A stretch of 64,000 bases of DNA from Pseudomonas mandelii (GCF_006438925.1 NZ_RCZA01000003.1:286241-350240); one strand, 5' to 3'; positions 15,814-35,774 are shown, counted from the stretch's first letter. Notes: a model not told the origin generated them from the sequence alone. Made by a program: numbers and translations.

Positions 15814-15873
15814 GCGAGAGACTACAAACCAGAGGGATTACGGAGGGAACTTCCAGCCTGTTTCCCAGGCAAT

Positions 15874-15903
15874 AAAAAACCCCGAACCAGTCGGGGATTT
15901 TTT
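15874..15903. terminator. rpoS terminator
   Basis: ACCCCGA and TCGGGGA (plus flanking A6/T6) form a stem with a short ACCAG loop, 20 nt after the rpoS stop. It has T-tracts on both strands. Confidence 0.85.
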
Positions 15904-15922
15904 ATGCCAGCAAGCACATTAC

Positions 15923-16930
15923 TTATTGAAACAGCGACTCGCTCGACAGGCCATTCTTCTCGAGAATTTCCCGAAGACGCTTCAAGCCTTCAACCTGAAT
16001 CTGTCTGACCCGTTCCCGGGTCAGGCCAATTTCCAGGCCTACATCTTCCAGCGTGCTGCTCTCATGACCGCGCAGGCCGAAGCGGCGTATCACCACTTCA
16101 CGTTGCTTGTCGGTCAGCTCCGAGAGCCATTGATCGATGCTCTGGGACAGGTCGTCATCCTGCAACAGTTCACATGGATCGGTTGGACGGTCATCGGTAA
16201 GGGTGTCCAGCAGGGTTTTATCCGAATCCGGACCCAGTGAGACGTCGACCGAAGAAACCCGCTCATTCAGGCCGAGCATGCGCTTGACCTCGCCCACTGG
16301 TTTTTCCAGCAGGTTGGCAATTTCTTCGGGTGAGGGTTCGTGATCGAGTTTTTGCGTCAGCTCCCGTGCAGCCCGCAGGTACACGTTGAGCTCTTTGACC
16401 ACATGAATCGGCAACCGGATGGTCCGGGTCTGATTCATGATCGCGCGCTCGATGGTCTGACGAATCCACCAGGTCGCATAGGTCGAAAAGCGGAAGCCGC
16501 GTTCGGGGTCGAACTTCTCTACCGCCCGGATGAGACCGAGGTTGCCCTCTTCGATCAGGTCAAGCAGCGACAGGCCACGATTGACGTAACGCCGGGCGAT
16601 TTTCACCACCAGCCGCAGGTTACTTTCAATCATGCGTTTGCGCCCGGCCGGATCTCCACTTTGCGACAAGCGCGCAAAATGAACTTCTTCTTCGGGGGAT
16701 AGCAGAGGGGAAAAACCAATCTCATTGAGGTACAGCTGCGTGGCATCGAGCGCACGCGTGTAGTCAATGTACTTGTGTTGCTTTAACGAGGCGGAGTGTT
16801 TGGATTTGGCACGAACGGAAGGTGGAGCAGCCCCTTCATCATTCGACATCGAATCCGTACCGATGCCGGTCTCCATCAGGAGAACCTCATCGTCGATGTC
16901 AAACTCCGGCACTTCTTTACTGAGAGCCAT
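15923..16930 (-). CDS. rpoS: RNA polymerase sigma factor RpoS
   Basis: Stationary-phase and general-stress sigma factor, 335 residues. All regions are visible: 1.2 ([17 protein letters not shown]), 2 ([52 protein letters not shown]), 3 and 4 ([38 protein letters not shown]). AAAGGACTATAACA precedes the ATG. In pseudomonads the main rpoS promoter lies within nlpD, so the 105-nt nlpD-rpoS gap with its hairpin would be in the leader. The adjacent rgsA has an RpoS-type promoter. Confidence 0.98.
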   Translation of the reverse strand: MALSKEVPEFDIDDEVLLMETGIGTDSMSNDEGAAPPSVRAKSKHSASLKQHKYIDYTRALDATQLYLNEIGFSPLLSPEEEVHFARLSQSGDPAGRKRMIESNLRLVVKIARRYVNRGLSLLDLIEEGNLGLIRAVEKFDPERGFRFSTYATWWIRQTIERAIMNQTRTIRLPIHVVKELNVYLRAARELTQKLDHEPSPEEIANLLEKPVGEVKRMLGLNERVSSVDVSLGPDSDKTLLDTLTDDRPTDPCELLQDDDLSQSIDQWLSELTDKQREVVIRRFGLRGHESSTLEDVGLEIGLTRERVRQIQVEGLKRLREILEKNGLSSESLFQ

Positions 16931-16995
16931 TGTTATAGTCCTTTGGTGAGTTCGACCTCAGGCTCAAGCGGCGCCTTTATCCTTGGCAACGCTGG

Positions 16996-17026
16996 AGCCT
17001 GTTCCCTCTACGCGACGGAACAGGCT
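16996..17026 (-). promoter_or_regulatory. Hairpin in the rpoS leader
   Basis: AGCCTGTTCC and GGAACAGGCT pair perfectly over an 11-nt loop in the gap between nlpD and rpoS. There is no U-tract, so it is unlikely to be a terminator. It sits ~65 nt before the rpoS ATG and may affect mRNA stability or translation. Confidence 0.5.
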
Positions 17027-17035
17027 GGAAAGCGA

Positions 17036-17893
17036 TCAACGACGCGGCAGGAATTGCAGCGGATCTACAGGTTTACCTTGTCGGCGAATCTCAAAATGCA
17101 GCTTCACCCGGTCTGTACCCGTTGACCCCATTTCGGCAATTGTCTGTCCGACCTTGACCTGCTGCCCCTCCCGAACCAACAGCCTGCGGTTATGTCCGTA
17201 GGCACTGACGTAGGTATCGCTGTGTTTGATGATGACTAATTCGCCGTAGCCCCTTAAGCCACTCCCGGCGTATACCACCGTCCCATCAGACGCAGCTAAA
17301 ACAGGCTGTCCCAAATCCCCGGCGATATCAATTCCTTTATTCAAACTGCCGTTTGAAGAGAATTTACCAATCAGAATGCCATTAGATGGCCATCCCCAGC
17401 CGGTCGGGGCCGGGCCGGCAGGAGGCATCGGAGCAGGGGTCGGCTTGCTGGCGACGGACGGTGCAACCACTGCTGTGCTTGTAGTTGCGCCATTCGGCTG
17501 GCGCCGGATAACCGTGGTTTTCAGCGACGAAGAAGGCGTTGAATCGGTGGAGCTGGCCACCGGCGTCGGCGTTGAACCGGTGCGACCGTCAAAGCGAATC
17601 GTCTGACCCGGATGGATCGTATAAGGCGTAGGAATGTTGTTGCGTGCCGCGAGGGCTTTGTAGTCCCAGCCGTAGCGAAAGGCAATGGAGAACAAGGTGT
17701 CTTTAGGTCGGACGACGTATTGACCCGTGGTCACTGCCGGACGCTGGGCGACGGCGTTGTTGCGATCGACGACGCGTACATCGCTCGACTTGTTGCTGGA
17801 GCAACCTACCAGCAAGGTGCTCAAGACAAGGCCAGTCACCAGGCGCTGAAAGCTCGTTTTACCCATTCGCTGCGCAATGACTGTGAGACTCAC
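17036..17893 (-). CDS. nlpD: Lipoprotein NlpD (amidase activator)
   Basis: Outer-membrane lipoprotein that activates the septal amidase AmiC. The signal ends in a lipobox (LSTLLVGC). A LysM domain (YVVRPKDTLFSIAFRYGWDY...) and a Pro/Ser/Thr linker follow, then a C-terminal LytM/M23 domain. That domain has lost catalytic residues: NKGIDIAG stands where HxxxD would be and VKLHFEI where HxH would be, as expected of an activator rather than an enzyme. The GTG at 17893 follows GGGAG. The rpoS promoter is expected inside this gene. Confidence 0.93.
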   Translation of the reverse strand: MSLTVIAQRMGKTSFQRLVTGLVLSTLLVGCSSNKSSDVRVVDRNNAVAQRPAVTTGQYVVRPKDTLFSIAFRYGWDYKALAARNNIPTPYTIHPGQTIRFDGRTGSTPTPVASSTDSTPSSSLKTTVIRRQPNGATTSTAVVAPSVASKPTPAPMPPAGPAPTGWGWPSNGILIGKFSSNGSLNKGIDIAGDLGQPVLAASDGTVVYAGSGLRGYGELVIIKHSDTYVSAYGHNRRLLVREGQQVKVGQTIAEMGSTGTDRVKLHFEIRRQGKPVDPLQFLPRR

Positions 17894-18104
17894 CCGCCGC
17901 TCCCTTTGTGGTGGCTGAAATGTGGATTGCCGTGTTCCGGCATTGAAATGTCGCAAGTATAACGGGCCGTGCAGGCTTTACCTTTGATGAAGCGAAATGG
18001 CTTCGCGCACACGTTTGCTGCCAGACGATGAATCCCGTTTAACTGATCGATGCCGCTGTAAGACAGAAGCAATCGAAGAGAATTCAGCGCCCTGAAACAA
18101 ATGC

Positions 18105-19518
<1,414 letters not shown>

Positions 19519-19531
<13 letters not shown>

Positions 19532-20577
19532 GGGCTGTCCGTCTGCCCCACCGGCACCAGATCAACGAGCTCGCGCACCAATACGGTGGCGAAGCATCCG
19601 GCCGGGAGGACGAATTCCAGTTGCAGAATGTCAGGCTCGGGATAATGCCACGTCAACCCACCAATGGGCAGCCGCAGGATGCGACGTTCGTGGCTCATAC
19701 CGGCGTTAATCAACCAATCGCGCAAGTCCGCTTCGCGAGTGGCGATTGCCTGCTCCAGTTCATGGACAGCGCCAGTGGCCGGCGAGTCACCTTCGCCCCA
19801 CTGCGGACCGGTCGGGTGCAGATCGAGAATCGCCAGACGCGGGTCGTTGCATTCGGCTTCACCGGCAGGGAAAAAACTGCGGCTGTCGGTGAACGCCAGC
19901 AGATCGCCCACCTGAGCGCGCTGCCAAGTGCCATCGGCGACACGCGCCGCCAACACCTGATTAAACAGAAAACTGCGCGCGGTAGAGAGCAGGCGCGAAC
20001 GCACGTTGCGCTGCTCCGGCAACGCTTTACGCGCCGCCCAGGCACGGGCGTCGACCACGTTACCGCCGTCAAACCCAAAACGCTGGGCGCCGAAATAATT
20101 GGGAATACCTTGCTTGGCGATCAGTTGCAGACGCTCGTCGATCGCCGCTTTGTCGCCAGCGAATTGCGTCAGTCGCAACGTGAAGCCATTGGCCGAGTGA
20201 GCACCGCGTTGCAGCTTGCGTTTGTGCCGGCCGGTCTTGAGGATCTTCAGCGTATCGTTTTCCGCCGCCGACAGATCAGGATCAGCCTTGCCCGGCAGTT
20301 GCACGCTGAACCACTGGCGAGTCAGCGCCTGACGATCCTTGAGGCCCGCGTAACTGACAGTGCGCAATGGCACGCCCGCCGCCTTGGCGATCCGCCGTGC
20401 CGCTTCTTCGGTATTCAGACCGCGCTTTTCCACCCAGATCCACAAGTGTTCGCCGTCGCCACTGAGGGGGATATTGAGGACTTCATCGACCTGAAAATCT
20501 TCCGCCGTGGCTTTCAGTACTGCGGTGCCGAGGGCTTGGCCATAGGCCCGCGGGCCGAGCAATTGCAGTTCGTTCAT
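19519..20577 (-). CDS. truD: tRNA pseudouridine(13) synthase TruD
   Basis: Makes pseudouridine at tRNA position 13. 352 residues with the catalytic aspartate in [18 protein letters not shown] and the TruD-specific [17 protein letters not shown]. Its start overlaps the ispF stop by four bases (ATGA), and its end overlaps surE. Confidence 0.96.
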
Positions 20578-21047
20578 GTGCGCAGCAACAAGGCAACGGA
20601 GTGCACGGCAATGCCTTCTTCGCGACCGACAAAGCCGAGCTTTTCGGTGGTGGTAGCTTTCACGTTCACTTGATCCAACTCAACTTGAAGATCCGCGGCA
20701 ATCAGCGCGCGCATCGATTCGATATGCGGGGCCATTTTCGGCGCCTGAGCGACGATGGTGTTATCGACGTTGCCGACTTTCCAGCCCTTGGCATGGATCA
20801 GTGCGACGACGTGACGCAACAGCACTCGGCTGTCGGCGCCCTTGAATGTCGGGTCGGTGTCCGGAAAATGTTTGCCGATATCACCCAGCGCAGCGGCGCC
20901 GAGCAAGGCATCGCTCAAGGCGTGCAGCAGGACGTCACCGTCGGAGTGAGCGAGCAGCCCGAAGCCGTGTGCAATGCGCACGCCGCCCAGAGTAATGAAA
21001 TCGCCTTCAGCGAAACGGTGCACATCATAGCCGTGGCCAATACGCAT
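20574..21047 (-). CDS. ispF: 2-C-methyl-D-erythritol 2,4-cyclodiphosphate synthase
   Basis: Fifth step of the MEP isoprenoid pathway. The 157-residue enzyme starts [12 protein letters not shown] with metal ligands D8 and H10; [27 protein letters not shown] and the C-terminal [14 protein letters not shown] are typical. The ispD gene, its usual neighbour, is here ~3.1 kb to the right, separated by fghA-adhC-gfnR. A short hairpin-like A/T-rich stretch precedes the gene. Confidence 0.97.
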   Translation of the reverse strand: MRIGHGYDVHRFAEGDFITLGGVRIAHGFGLLAHSDGDVLLHALSDALLGAAALGDIGKHFPDTDPTFKGADSRVLLRHVVALIHAKGWKVGNVDNTIVAQAPKMAPHIESMRALIAADLQVELDQVNVKATTTEKLGFVGREEGIAVHSVALLLRT

Positions 21048-21090
21048 AAAAAAACGCCCCGATTTTTGTCAGGGCGTGATTCTACCTGCA

Positions 21091-21936
21091 TTAGGCGCCT
21101 AGGGCGCGTGCGTGATGCTGCAAGTGGTCATCAATGAAGCTGGCGATGAAGAAATAGCTGTGGTCGTAGCCGGGTTGCAAGCGCAACGTCAGCGGATGAC
21201 CGGCCAGTTTGGCGGCCTGTTGCAAAGCTTCAGGCTTGAGCTGGGTGGCCAGGAAATCGTCGCGATCACCTTGGTCGACCAATAACGGCAACTTCTCGTT
21301 CGCTTCGGCAATCAGGACGCAGGCATCCCACTCGCGCCATTTCGATCGGTCTTCCCCCAAGTAGCGGGAAAAGGCTTTCTGCCCCCAAGGACAGTCCATC
21401 GGATTGTTGATCGGCGAGAACGCCGACACCGACTGATAACGCCCCGGATTACGCAACGCGCAGACCAAAGCACCGTGGCCACCCATGGAATGACCGCTGA
21501 TGCCGCGCTTGTCCGAGGCCGGGAAATGGGCTTCGACCAATGCGGGCAATTCCTGCACGACATAGTCATGCATTCGATAATGCCGGGACCAGGGTTCCTG
21601 CGTGGCATTCAGATAAAACCCGGCGCCGAGACCGAAGTCCCAGGCGCCATCCGGATCACCTGGCACATCAGGGCCGCGAGGACTGGTGTCCGGGGCAACG
21701 ATGATCAGCCCCAGTTCGGCGGCCATGCGCATGGCGCCGGCCTTTTGCATGAAGTTTTCGTCGGTGCAGGTCAGGCCGGACAACCAGTACAGCACCGGCA
21801 ACTTGCCGCCCTGCTCCGCTTGCGGCGGCAGGTACACGGCAAACACCATGTCGCAGCCGAGCACATCGGAGCGGTGCCGATAGCGTTTGTGCCAGCCGCC
21901 GAAGCTTTTCTGGCAGGAGATATTTTCCAGGCTCAT
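21091..21936 (-). CDS. fghA: S-formylglutathione hydrolase
   Basis: Hydrolyses S-formylglutathione to formate and glutathione, the second step of glutathione-dependent formaldehyde detoxification. Esterase-D-type alpha/beta hydrolase of 281 residues; the nucleophile serine is in [13 protein letters not shown] and the C-terminal GYDHSYFFI carries the histidine. It starts 8 nt after adhC on the same strand, so it is an operon with the dehydrogenase. Confidence 0.95.
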   Translation of the reverse strand: MSLENISCQKSFGGWHKRYRHRSDVLGCDMVFAVYLPPQAEQGGKLPVLYWLSGLTCTDENFMQKAGAMRMAAELGLIIVAPDTSPRGPDVPGDPDGAWDFGLGAGFYLNATQEPWSRHYRMHDYVVQELPALVEAHFPASDKRGISGHSMGGHGALVCALRNPGRYQSVSAFSPINNPMDCPWGQKAFSRYLGEDRSKWREWDACVLIAEANEKLPLLVDQGDRDDFLATQLKPEALQQAAKLAGHPLTLRLQPGYDHSYFFIASFIDDHLQHHARALGA

Positions 21937-21944
21937 GACCGACC

Positions 21945-23138
<1,194 letters not shown>

Positions 23139-23164
23139 TTATTGCCATACAGGGATAATCCTTG

Positions 23165-24061
23165 ATGTCCGAAAACCGCTGGGAAGGTATCGACGAGTTC
23201 GTCGCCGTGGCCGAGTGCAGCCAGTTCACGGCTGCCGCGGAACGCCTTGGGGTTTCGTCCTCTCACGTCAGTCGACAAATAGTACGCCTCGAGGAGCGCC
23301 TTCAGACTCGACTGCTTTATCGCAGCACCCGCCGGGTCACTCTGACCGAAGCAGGGCAAACCTTTCTGCAGCATTGCCAGCGCCTACAGGATGGTCGCGA
23401 AGAAGCACTGCGAGCGGTGGGTGACCTGACTAGCGAACCTAAAGGCATGCTGCGCATGACCTGCGCTGTGGCCTATGGCGAACGCTTTATCGTGCCGCTG
23501 GTGACCCGTTTCATGGGGCTCTATCCACAACTGCGAATCGACATCGAATTGAGCAATCGTCAACTCGACCTCGTGCACGAAGGGCTGGACCTGGCGATCC
23601 GTCTCGGTCGCCTGCAGGACTCGCGGCTGGTAGCGACACGCCTGGCACCACGGCGCATGTACCTGTGTGCATCGCCGTCCTATCTGGAACGCTACGGCCG
23701 CCCGCATAGCTTGTCGGAACTCAGCCGCCACAACTGCCTCATCGGTAGCTCGGACATCTGGCAACTGGAACAGAACGGGCGGGAATTTTCCCAGCGGGTA
23801 CAGGGAAACTGGCGCTGCAACAGTGGGCAAGCCGTGTTGGATGCGGCGTTACAGGGCGTGGGTCTGTGTCAGTTACCGGACTACTACGTGCTGGAGCATC
23901 TGAAAAACGGTGAGTTGATTTCGCTGCTGGAAGCCCACCAACCGCCGAACACTGCCGTGTGGGCGCTTTATCCACAGCAGCGGCATCTCTCGCCCAAAGT
24001 GCGCAAGTTGGTGGATTACTTGAAGAAAGGATTGGCTGAGCGGCCGGAGTATCGGGTTTAA
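23165..24061 (+). CDS. gfnR: LysR-family regulator of the formaldehyde operon (GfnR-like)
   Basis: 298 residues: N-terminal winged HTH (FVAVAECSQFTAAAERLG, SSSHVSRQIVRLEERLQTRL) and a C-terminal effector-binding domain. Divergent from adhC-fghA with a 107-nt shared promoter region, the same place as PA3630 (GfnR), which activates glutathione-dependent formaldehyde genes in P. aeruginosa. The ATG at 23165 is preferred to the TTG one codon earlier. The name is by synteny. Confidence 0.88.
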   Translation: MSENRWEGIDEFVAVAECSQFTAAAERLGVSSSHVSRQIVRLEERLQTRLLYRSTRRVTLTEAGQTFLQHCQRLQDGREEALRAVGDLTSEPKGMLRMTCAVAYGERFIVPLVTRFMGLYPQLRIDIELSNRQLDLVHEGLDLAIRLGRLQDSRLVATRLAPRRMYLCASPSYLERYGRPHSLSELSRHNCLIGSSDIWQLEQNGREFSQRVQGNWRCNSGQAVLDAALQGVGLCQLPDYYVLEHLKNGELISLLEAHQPPNTAVWALYPQQRHLSPKVRKLVDYLKKGLAERPEYRV

Positions 24062-24065
24062 GATC

Positions 24066-24141
24066 AAAAGATCGCAGCCTGCGGCAGCTCCTACAGGAAA
24101 CCGCATTCCAATGTAGGAGCTGCCGCAGGCTGCGATCTTTT
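24066..24141. repeat. REP palindrome pair between gfnR and ispD
   Basis: Two perfect 30-bp arms (AAAAGATCGCAGCCTGCGGC... and its complement) around a 16-nt loop. This GTAGGAGCTGCCG-type sequence is a common repeated extragenic palindrome of fluorescent pseudomonads. The right arm ends inside the ispD stop codon. Confidence 0.92.
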
Positions 24142-24847
24142 AGCGGCGGTTAGCCCAACGCTGCCGCAACCATTCCAGGTCTTCGGGACGCGTAACCTTG
24201 AGGTTGTCGGACCGACCTTCGATCAGGCGCGGCGCCAGGCCTGCCCACTCCATCGCCGAAGCTTCGTCAGTGATGACCGCGTCGGCCACCAGACTGTCGG
24301 CCAACGCCCGATGCAACGCGCCAAGGCGAAACATCTGCGGCGTATAGGCTTGCCAGATCACACTGCGATCCACGGTTTCCACCACGCGACCGTGCTTGTC
24401 GACCCGTTTGAGGGTATCGCGTGCCGGAACCGCCAGCAGTCCGCCAACCGGATCTTCTGCGAGTTCACCCAGCAACTTGTCCAGATCATCACGGCTCAGA
24501 TTCGGCCGTGCGGCATCGTGAACCAACACCCAATCCTCATCGTCAGCGCCTTGCGCATGCAAATGCAGCAATGCATTGAGTACCGACCCGGAACGCTCGG
24601 AACCACCTTCAACCCGCTGAATTCGCGGATCGCAAGCACACGCCAGGTTCGGCCAGTAAGGATCATCAACAGCAAGGCTGACCACCAACCCTTTCAGGGA
24701 AGGATGATCAAGGAAACAGCCGAGGCTGTGTTCGAGAATAGTGCGCCCGCCCAGTTGCAAGTATTGCTTGGGACGGTCCGCGGCCATACGGGCACCGACG
24801 CCCGCGGCAGGAATTACAGCCCAGAAGGCCGGTAACGAGGGATTCAT
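24140..24847 (-). CDS. ispD: 2-C-methyl-D-erythritol 4-phosphate cytidylyltransferase
   Basis: Third step of the MEP pathway, CTP-dependent. 235 residues with the nucleotide-binding start VIPAAGVGARMAADRPKQYL, the catalytic-loop VHDAARPNLS and the dimer-forming middle part. The last residues (LRQRWANRR) run to a TAA that overlaps a REP palindrome. Start overlaps the ftsB stop by four bases. Confidence 0.96.
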   Translation of the reverse strand: MNPSLPAFWAVIPAAGVGARMAADRPKQYLQLGGRTILEHSLGCFLDHPSLKGLVVSLAVDDPYWPNLACACDPRIQRVEGGSERSGSVLNALLHLHAQGADDEDWVLVHDAARPNLSRDDLDKLLGELAEDPVGGLLAVPARDTLKRVDKHGRVVETVDRSVIWQAYTPQMFRLGALHRALADSLVADAVITDEASAMEWAGLAPRLIEGRSDNLKVTRPEDLEWLRQRWANRR

Positions 24848-25122
24848 TGAGCCAACTGGTAAAGGGTTTCACCGTCCTTGACCATGCCCAACTCATGACG
24901 AGCCCGCTCTTCAACGGTCTCCATGCCCTTTTTCAATTCACTGACTTCAGCGTCCATCACCCGATTGCGCTCAAGCAGCCCCTCGTTCTCAGCGTGTTGA
25001 TCTGCGATCTGCTGAGTCAGTTCGGCCACTTGCGCCAGACTGCCATTACCCACCCACAGGCGGTATTGCAGGCCAGCCAGCAGTAGGAGCAAGACGAGGA
25101 ACAACCAATTGGGACTGCGCAT
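24844..25122 (-). CDS. ftsB: Cell division protein FtsB
   Basis: Bitopic inner-membrane divisome protein that forms the FtsQLB complex. 92 residues: one N-terminal membrane segment (WLFLVLLLLLAGLQYRLWVG) and a periplasmic coiled coil (about 30-70), ending GMVKDGETLYQLA. It overlaps ispD by 4 nt, a conserved pair in gammaproteobacteria. Confidence 0.95.
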   Translation of the reverse strand: MRSPNWLFLVLLLLLAGLQYRLWVGNGSLAQVAELTQQIADQHAENEGLLERNRVMDAEVSELKKGMETVEERARHELGMVKDGETLYQLAQ

Positions 25123-25289
25123 CGAATATCAGGTATCCAGTGAAAAAAGACAGCCATGCCAAAACTTTGAAGCTTCTGATAGCACGAAGCCTGGAAGACC
25201 CAGGCTTGTGCTTATAAGGCATCAGATTAGTGGCAAATCCATCGCTGTAGCGATTTTTCCGACACAATCCGGTGTCTTTTTACCACGTT
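25123..25289. other. ftsB upstream region with a stable hairpin
   Basis: Between the eno-distal palindrome and ftsB. A stem AAGCCTGG / CCAGGCTT (25187-25207), extended by AGCAC / GTGCT with a one-base bulge, lies ~65 nt upstream of the ftsB start. I see no T-tract after it on the minus strand and no clear promoter. Confidence 0.45.
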
Positions 25290-25449
25290 AGTGCCGAGCC
25301 TCACCAATACGCTCCTTTTTTGACGAGTGACTGTTGTCGTCAGACAAGGCGCCGCGACGAGTCATAGCTGGCTATGGCGAGGAGCGGCAACGCAGTATGA
25401 CGGCAACAGACACCGTCAAAAAGGAGCAGTATTGGCGAGGCTCGGCACT
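25290..25449. repeat. 160-nt imperfect palindrome downstream of eno
   Basis: The outer arms (AGTGCCGAGCCTC... and ...GAGGCTCGGCACT) and T/A-rich TCCTTTTTTGACG segments pair, then less perfect middle arms, then a perfect CATAGC-TG-GCTATG core. The whole has one symmetry centre at 25369.5. It ends 4 nt after the eno stop codon, so it could form a long RNA hairpin at the eno mRNA 3' end. Confidence 0.85.
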
Positions 25450-25452
25450 TTA

Positions 25453-26880
<1,428 letters not shown>

Positions 26881-26898
26881 TTACCGGAGAAATGAGGA

Positions 26899-29655
<2,757 letters not shown>

Positions 29656-30984
29656 TCAGCTCAAACCTTGATCTTCGTGCGGCGGCTGCCAATGCAAATT
29701 CCAACGGTCCTTTGCAATGCCGTCCAAGCCCCGCAGGTTGGCCACCGCCAGCAATTGCTCGTCTCGGTAGAGCAGCGGCAATCTGCCACGGACGAAACCC
29801 GGCACGCCGCTTTCATTGAGCAATCGCTTCAGATCGCGATGGCCGCGACCGGGCAAATTCATCACTTCACCTCCCTCACGATAGCGGATATGCAGCAGGC
29901 CATCGGGGATTTGGCCGCTGAGTGTGAGCACACCGTTGTCCGGCAACACCAGTGATCGCGAGGGATCAAGCCAGTTTCCAACGGCGGGCGACGTGCGCAA
30001 CCAACTGCCGGACAACCACCAGATACGCCCACCCGCCCGATGCAGCTCGCCCTCCGCCAGCCGCCAGATCGGGCAGGCATCACCGGTGGCATCACGTAAA
30101 TTCTCCCAACCCGACCAATGGTCACTGTCCGGCAGTCGCGTCAGCGGTTCGAGCCAATGACTTAAGGCATTACGCTGACGAGCATCGGACAGCGTTTCCA
30201 ATGCTCCCAGTTCCAGGGACGGCAATCCCAGCCAATCAAAATCATTGGCAGTGCTGGCGCCGGCCAGGTCGATTTGCGCAAGCTCATTGAGCAATCCCTG
30301 CGCTTCGCTCAGGTGCGCAGCGCTGCGGGCCATGGTCGTTACCGCTTGTGGCCAGCGCTTGGTCAATACCGGGAATACCTGAAGGCGCAGGTAATTTCGC
30401 GAGAATTGCCGATCCTGGTTCGATGGGTCTTCGATCCAGCTCAGCCGATGCTCCGCTGCATAAGTTTCAAGTTCAGCCCGCGTGACATCGAGCAATGGCC
30501 GCAGCAGCTGCCCTTTACCAAGAGGGCGCTGGCGTGGCATCCCAGACAATCCCCTCACCCCGGCCCCACGCAACAGCCGAAATAACAACGTTTCCGCCTG
30601 ATCGTCGCGATGCTGGGCGGTCATCAACACTTCATTGGCCTGCGTCGCCTCGATGAACGCGGCATATCGCGCATCCCGGGCAGCACGCTCAAGGCTGGCG
30701 CCGGGTTGAACCTGCACACGAACAACCTGCAGCGGCATACCCAGCGCATCACAGACCGACTGACAATGGTCCGGCCACGCATCAGCCGCAGCCTGAAGGC
30801 CGTGATGAACATGGATGGCGCTTAGCGCCGGCAGGGATTCTGTTTTTGCGAGGTGTACGAGAAGGTGCAGCAGTACGGTGGAGTCGAGACCACCGGAGAA
30901 GGCGACGTGCCAGGTTGTGGCGTTGCGCCATGGAGCTAGATTCAGTAGAAGCCTGGCAGGCAGATCAATCTTCGAAGAATTCAT
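29656..30984 (-). CDS. tilS: tRNA(Ile)-lysidine synthase
   Basis: Modifies C34 of tRNA-Ile(CAU) to lysidine. 442 residues with the P-loop FSGGLDSTVLLHLL at about 29-42, the family block AQHRDDQAETLLFRLLRG, and the C-terminal TilS domain. A REP palindrome pair separates it from accA upstream, so it may be transcribed apart from accA. Confidence 0.95.
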   Translation of the reverse strand: MNSSKIDLPARLLLNLAPWRNATTWHVAFSGGLDSTVLLHLLVHLAKTESLPALSAIHVHHGLQAAADAWPDHCQSVCDALGMPLQVVRVQVQPGASLERAARDARYAAFIEATQANEVLMTAQHRDDQAETLLFRLLRGAGVRGLSGMPRQRPLGKGQLLRPLLDVTRAELETYAAEHRLSWIEDPSNQDRQFSRNYLRLQVFPVLTKRWPQAVTTMARSAAHLSEAQGLLNELAQIDLAGASTANDFDWLGLPSLELGALETLSDARQRNALSHWLEPLTRLPDSDHWSGWENLRDATGDACPIWRLAEGELHRAGGRIWWLSGSWLRTSPAVGNWLDPSRSLVLPDNGVLTLSGQIPDGLLHIRYREGGEVMNLPGRGHRDLKRLLNESGVPGFVRGRLPLLYRDEQLLAVANLRGLDGIAKDRWNLHWQPPHEDQGLS

Positions 30985-31011
30985 AGGTCGGTCGCCTCAC
31001 CTAGACCCAAC

Positions 31012-31099
31012 GTGGGAGCGAGCCTGCTCGCGAAGGCTGCTTAACATTCAACATATTTGTTGGCTATTATACCGCTTTCGCGAGCAGGCTCGCTCCCAC
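31012..31099. repeat. REP palindrome pair between tilS and accA
   Basis: GTGGGAGCGAGCCTGCTCGCGAA and its complement face each other across a ~40-nt AT-rich loop, with one mismatch near the inner end. This is the second REP family of the window. It recurs at 63788-63877 and, decayed, at 56573-56656. Confidence 0.92.
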
Positions 31100-31119
31100 A
31101 TGGGTAAAGCGAGGTCAGA

Positions 31120-32067
31120 TCAGAGACCGTAGCTCATCAGACGCTCGTAACGGCGAGCCAACAGCGCTTCGTTATCGAACTTCTTCAACATCGCCAGCTG
31201 CGAGCTCAGCTCGGCACGGATCGATGCGGCCGCAGCGGCCGGATTACGGTGCGCGCCGCCCAAAGGCTCGCCGATCACTTTATCCACAATGCCCAAGCCT
31301 TTCAGGCGCTCGGCAGTGATGCCCATGGCTTCTGCAGCGTCCGGCGCTTTCTCGGCGGTCTTCCACAGAATCGAGGCGCAACCTTCCGGCGAAATCACCG
31401 CGTAAGTCGAGTACTGCAACATATTCAGTTGATCGCAAACGCCGATCGCCAGAGCACCACCGGAACCACCCTCACCGATCACGGTGGCGATGATTGGGGT
31501 TTTCAGGCGCGCCATGACGCGCAGGTTCCAGGCAATCGCTTCGCTCTGGTTGCGCTCTTCAGCGTCGATACCTGGGTAAGCGCCCGGGGTGTCGATGAAG
31601 GTCAGGATCGGCATATTGAAACGTTCGGCCATTTCCATCAGGCGGCACGCCTTGCGGTAGCCTTCCGGACGCGGCATGCCGAAGTTGCGGCGAACTTTCT
31701 CGCGCACTTCACGGCCCTTCTGGTGACCGATGATCATTACCGGCTGGTCGTCCAGACGGGCAATGCCGCCCACGATCGCAGCATCGTCGGAGAAGTGACG
31801 GTCGCCGTGCAGTTCGTCGAACTCGGTGAAGATGTGTTCGATGTAGTCCAGGGTGTACGGACGTTTCGGGTGACGCGCCAGACGCGCGATCTGCCAGCTG
31901 GTCAGCTTGCCGAAGATGTCTTCGGTCAGCGTGCTGCTTTTGTCCTGCAGGCGGGAGATCTCATCGCCGATATTCAGCGAATTGTCATTACCGACCAAGC
32001 GCAACTCTTCGATCTTGGCTTGCAGGTCGGCGATCGGCTGTTCGAAATCTAGAAAATTCGGGTTCAT
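31120..32067 (-). CDS. accA: Acetyl-CoA carboxylase carboxyltransferase subunit alpha
   Basis: Half of the carboxyltransferase that makes malonyl-CoA for fatty-acid synthesis. 315 residues; crotonase-type fold with the oxyanion-site glycines in [12 protein letters not shown] and [20 protein letters not shown]. The ATG at 32067 gives the conserved [15 protein letters not shown] start. It lies 149 nt downstream of dnaE, as in E. coli. Confidence 0.97.
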   Translation of the reverse strand: MNPNFLDFEQPIADLQAKIEELRLVGNDNSLNIGDEISRLQDKSSTLTEDIFGKLTSWQIARLARHPKRPYTLDYIEHIFTEFDELHGDRHFSDDAAIVGGIARLDDQPVMIIGHQKGREVREKVRRNFGMPRPEGYRKACRLMEMAERFNMPILTFIDTPGAYPGIDAEERNQSEAIAWNLRVMARLKTPIIATVIGEGGSGGALAIGVCDQLNMLQYSTYAVISPEGCASILWKTAEKAPDAAEAMGITAERLKGLGIVDKVIGEPLGGAHRNPAAAAASIRAELSSQLAMLKKFDNEALLARRYERLMSYGL

Positions 32068-32216
32068 AGGCGTCCGTCTTGGGTCGACATCCAAGAGAGC
32101 TTGGGCCGGCCGGTTGTCTATTCGCGCCTACCTTAAGGGAGAGGCGCGTTCAGGTCGAGATTAAAAATTGGGTCGAGATCAGAGCTGCTCCCTTTTGGAA
32201 GAGCGGCACCTGACCA

Positions 32217-35738
<3,522 letters not shown>

Positions 35739-35774
35739 AGTGATCCTGTCTAGAAACTAGAAACGTGAAGACAA

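Noticed and set aside
17036..17893. Active M23 endopeptidase
   Set aside because: The metal-binding His and HxH residues are missing in the LytM domain, so it is an activator (NlpD) rather than a hydrolase.
24061..24141. CRISPR array
   Set aside because: The repeat units face each other as a palindrome and occur only as a pair; there are no regularly spaced spacers. The same holds for the other REPs.
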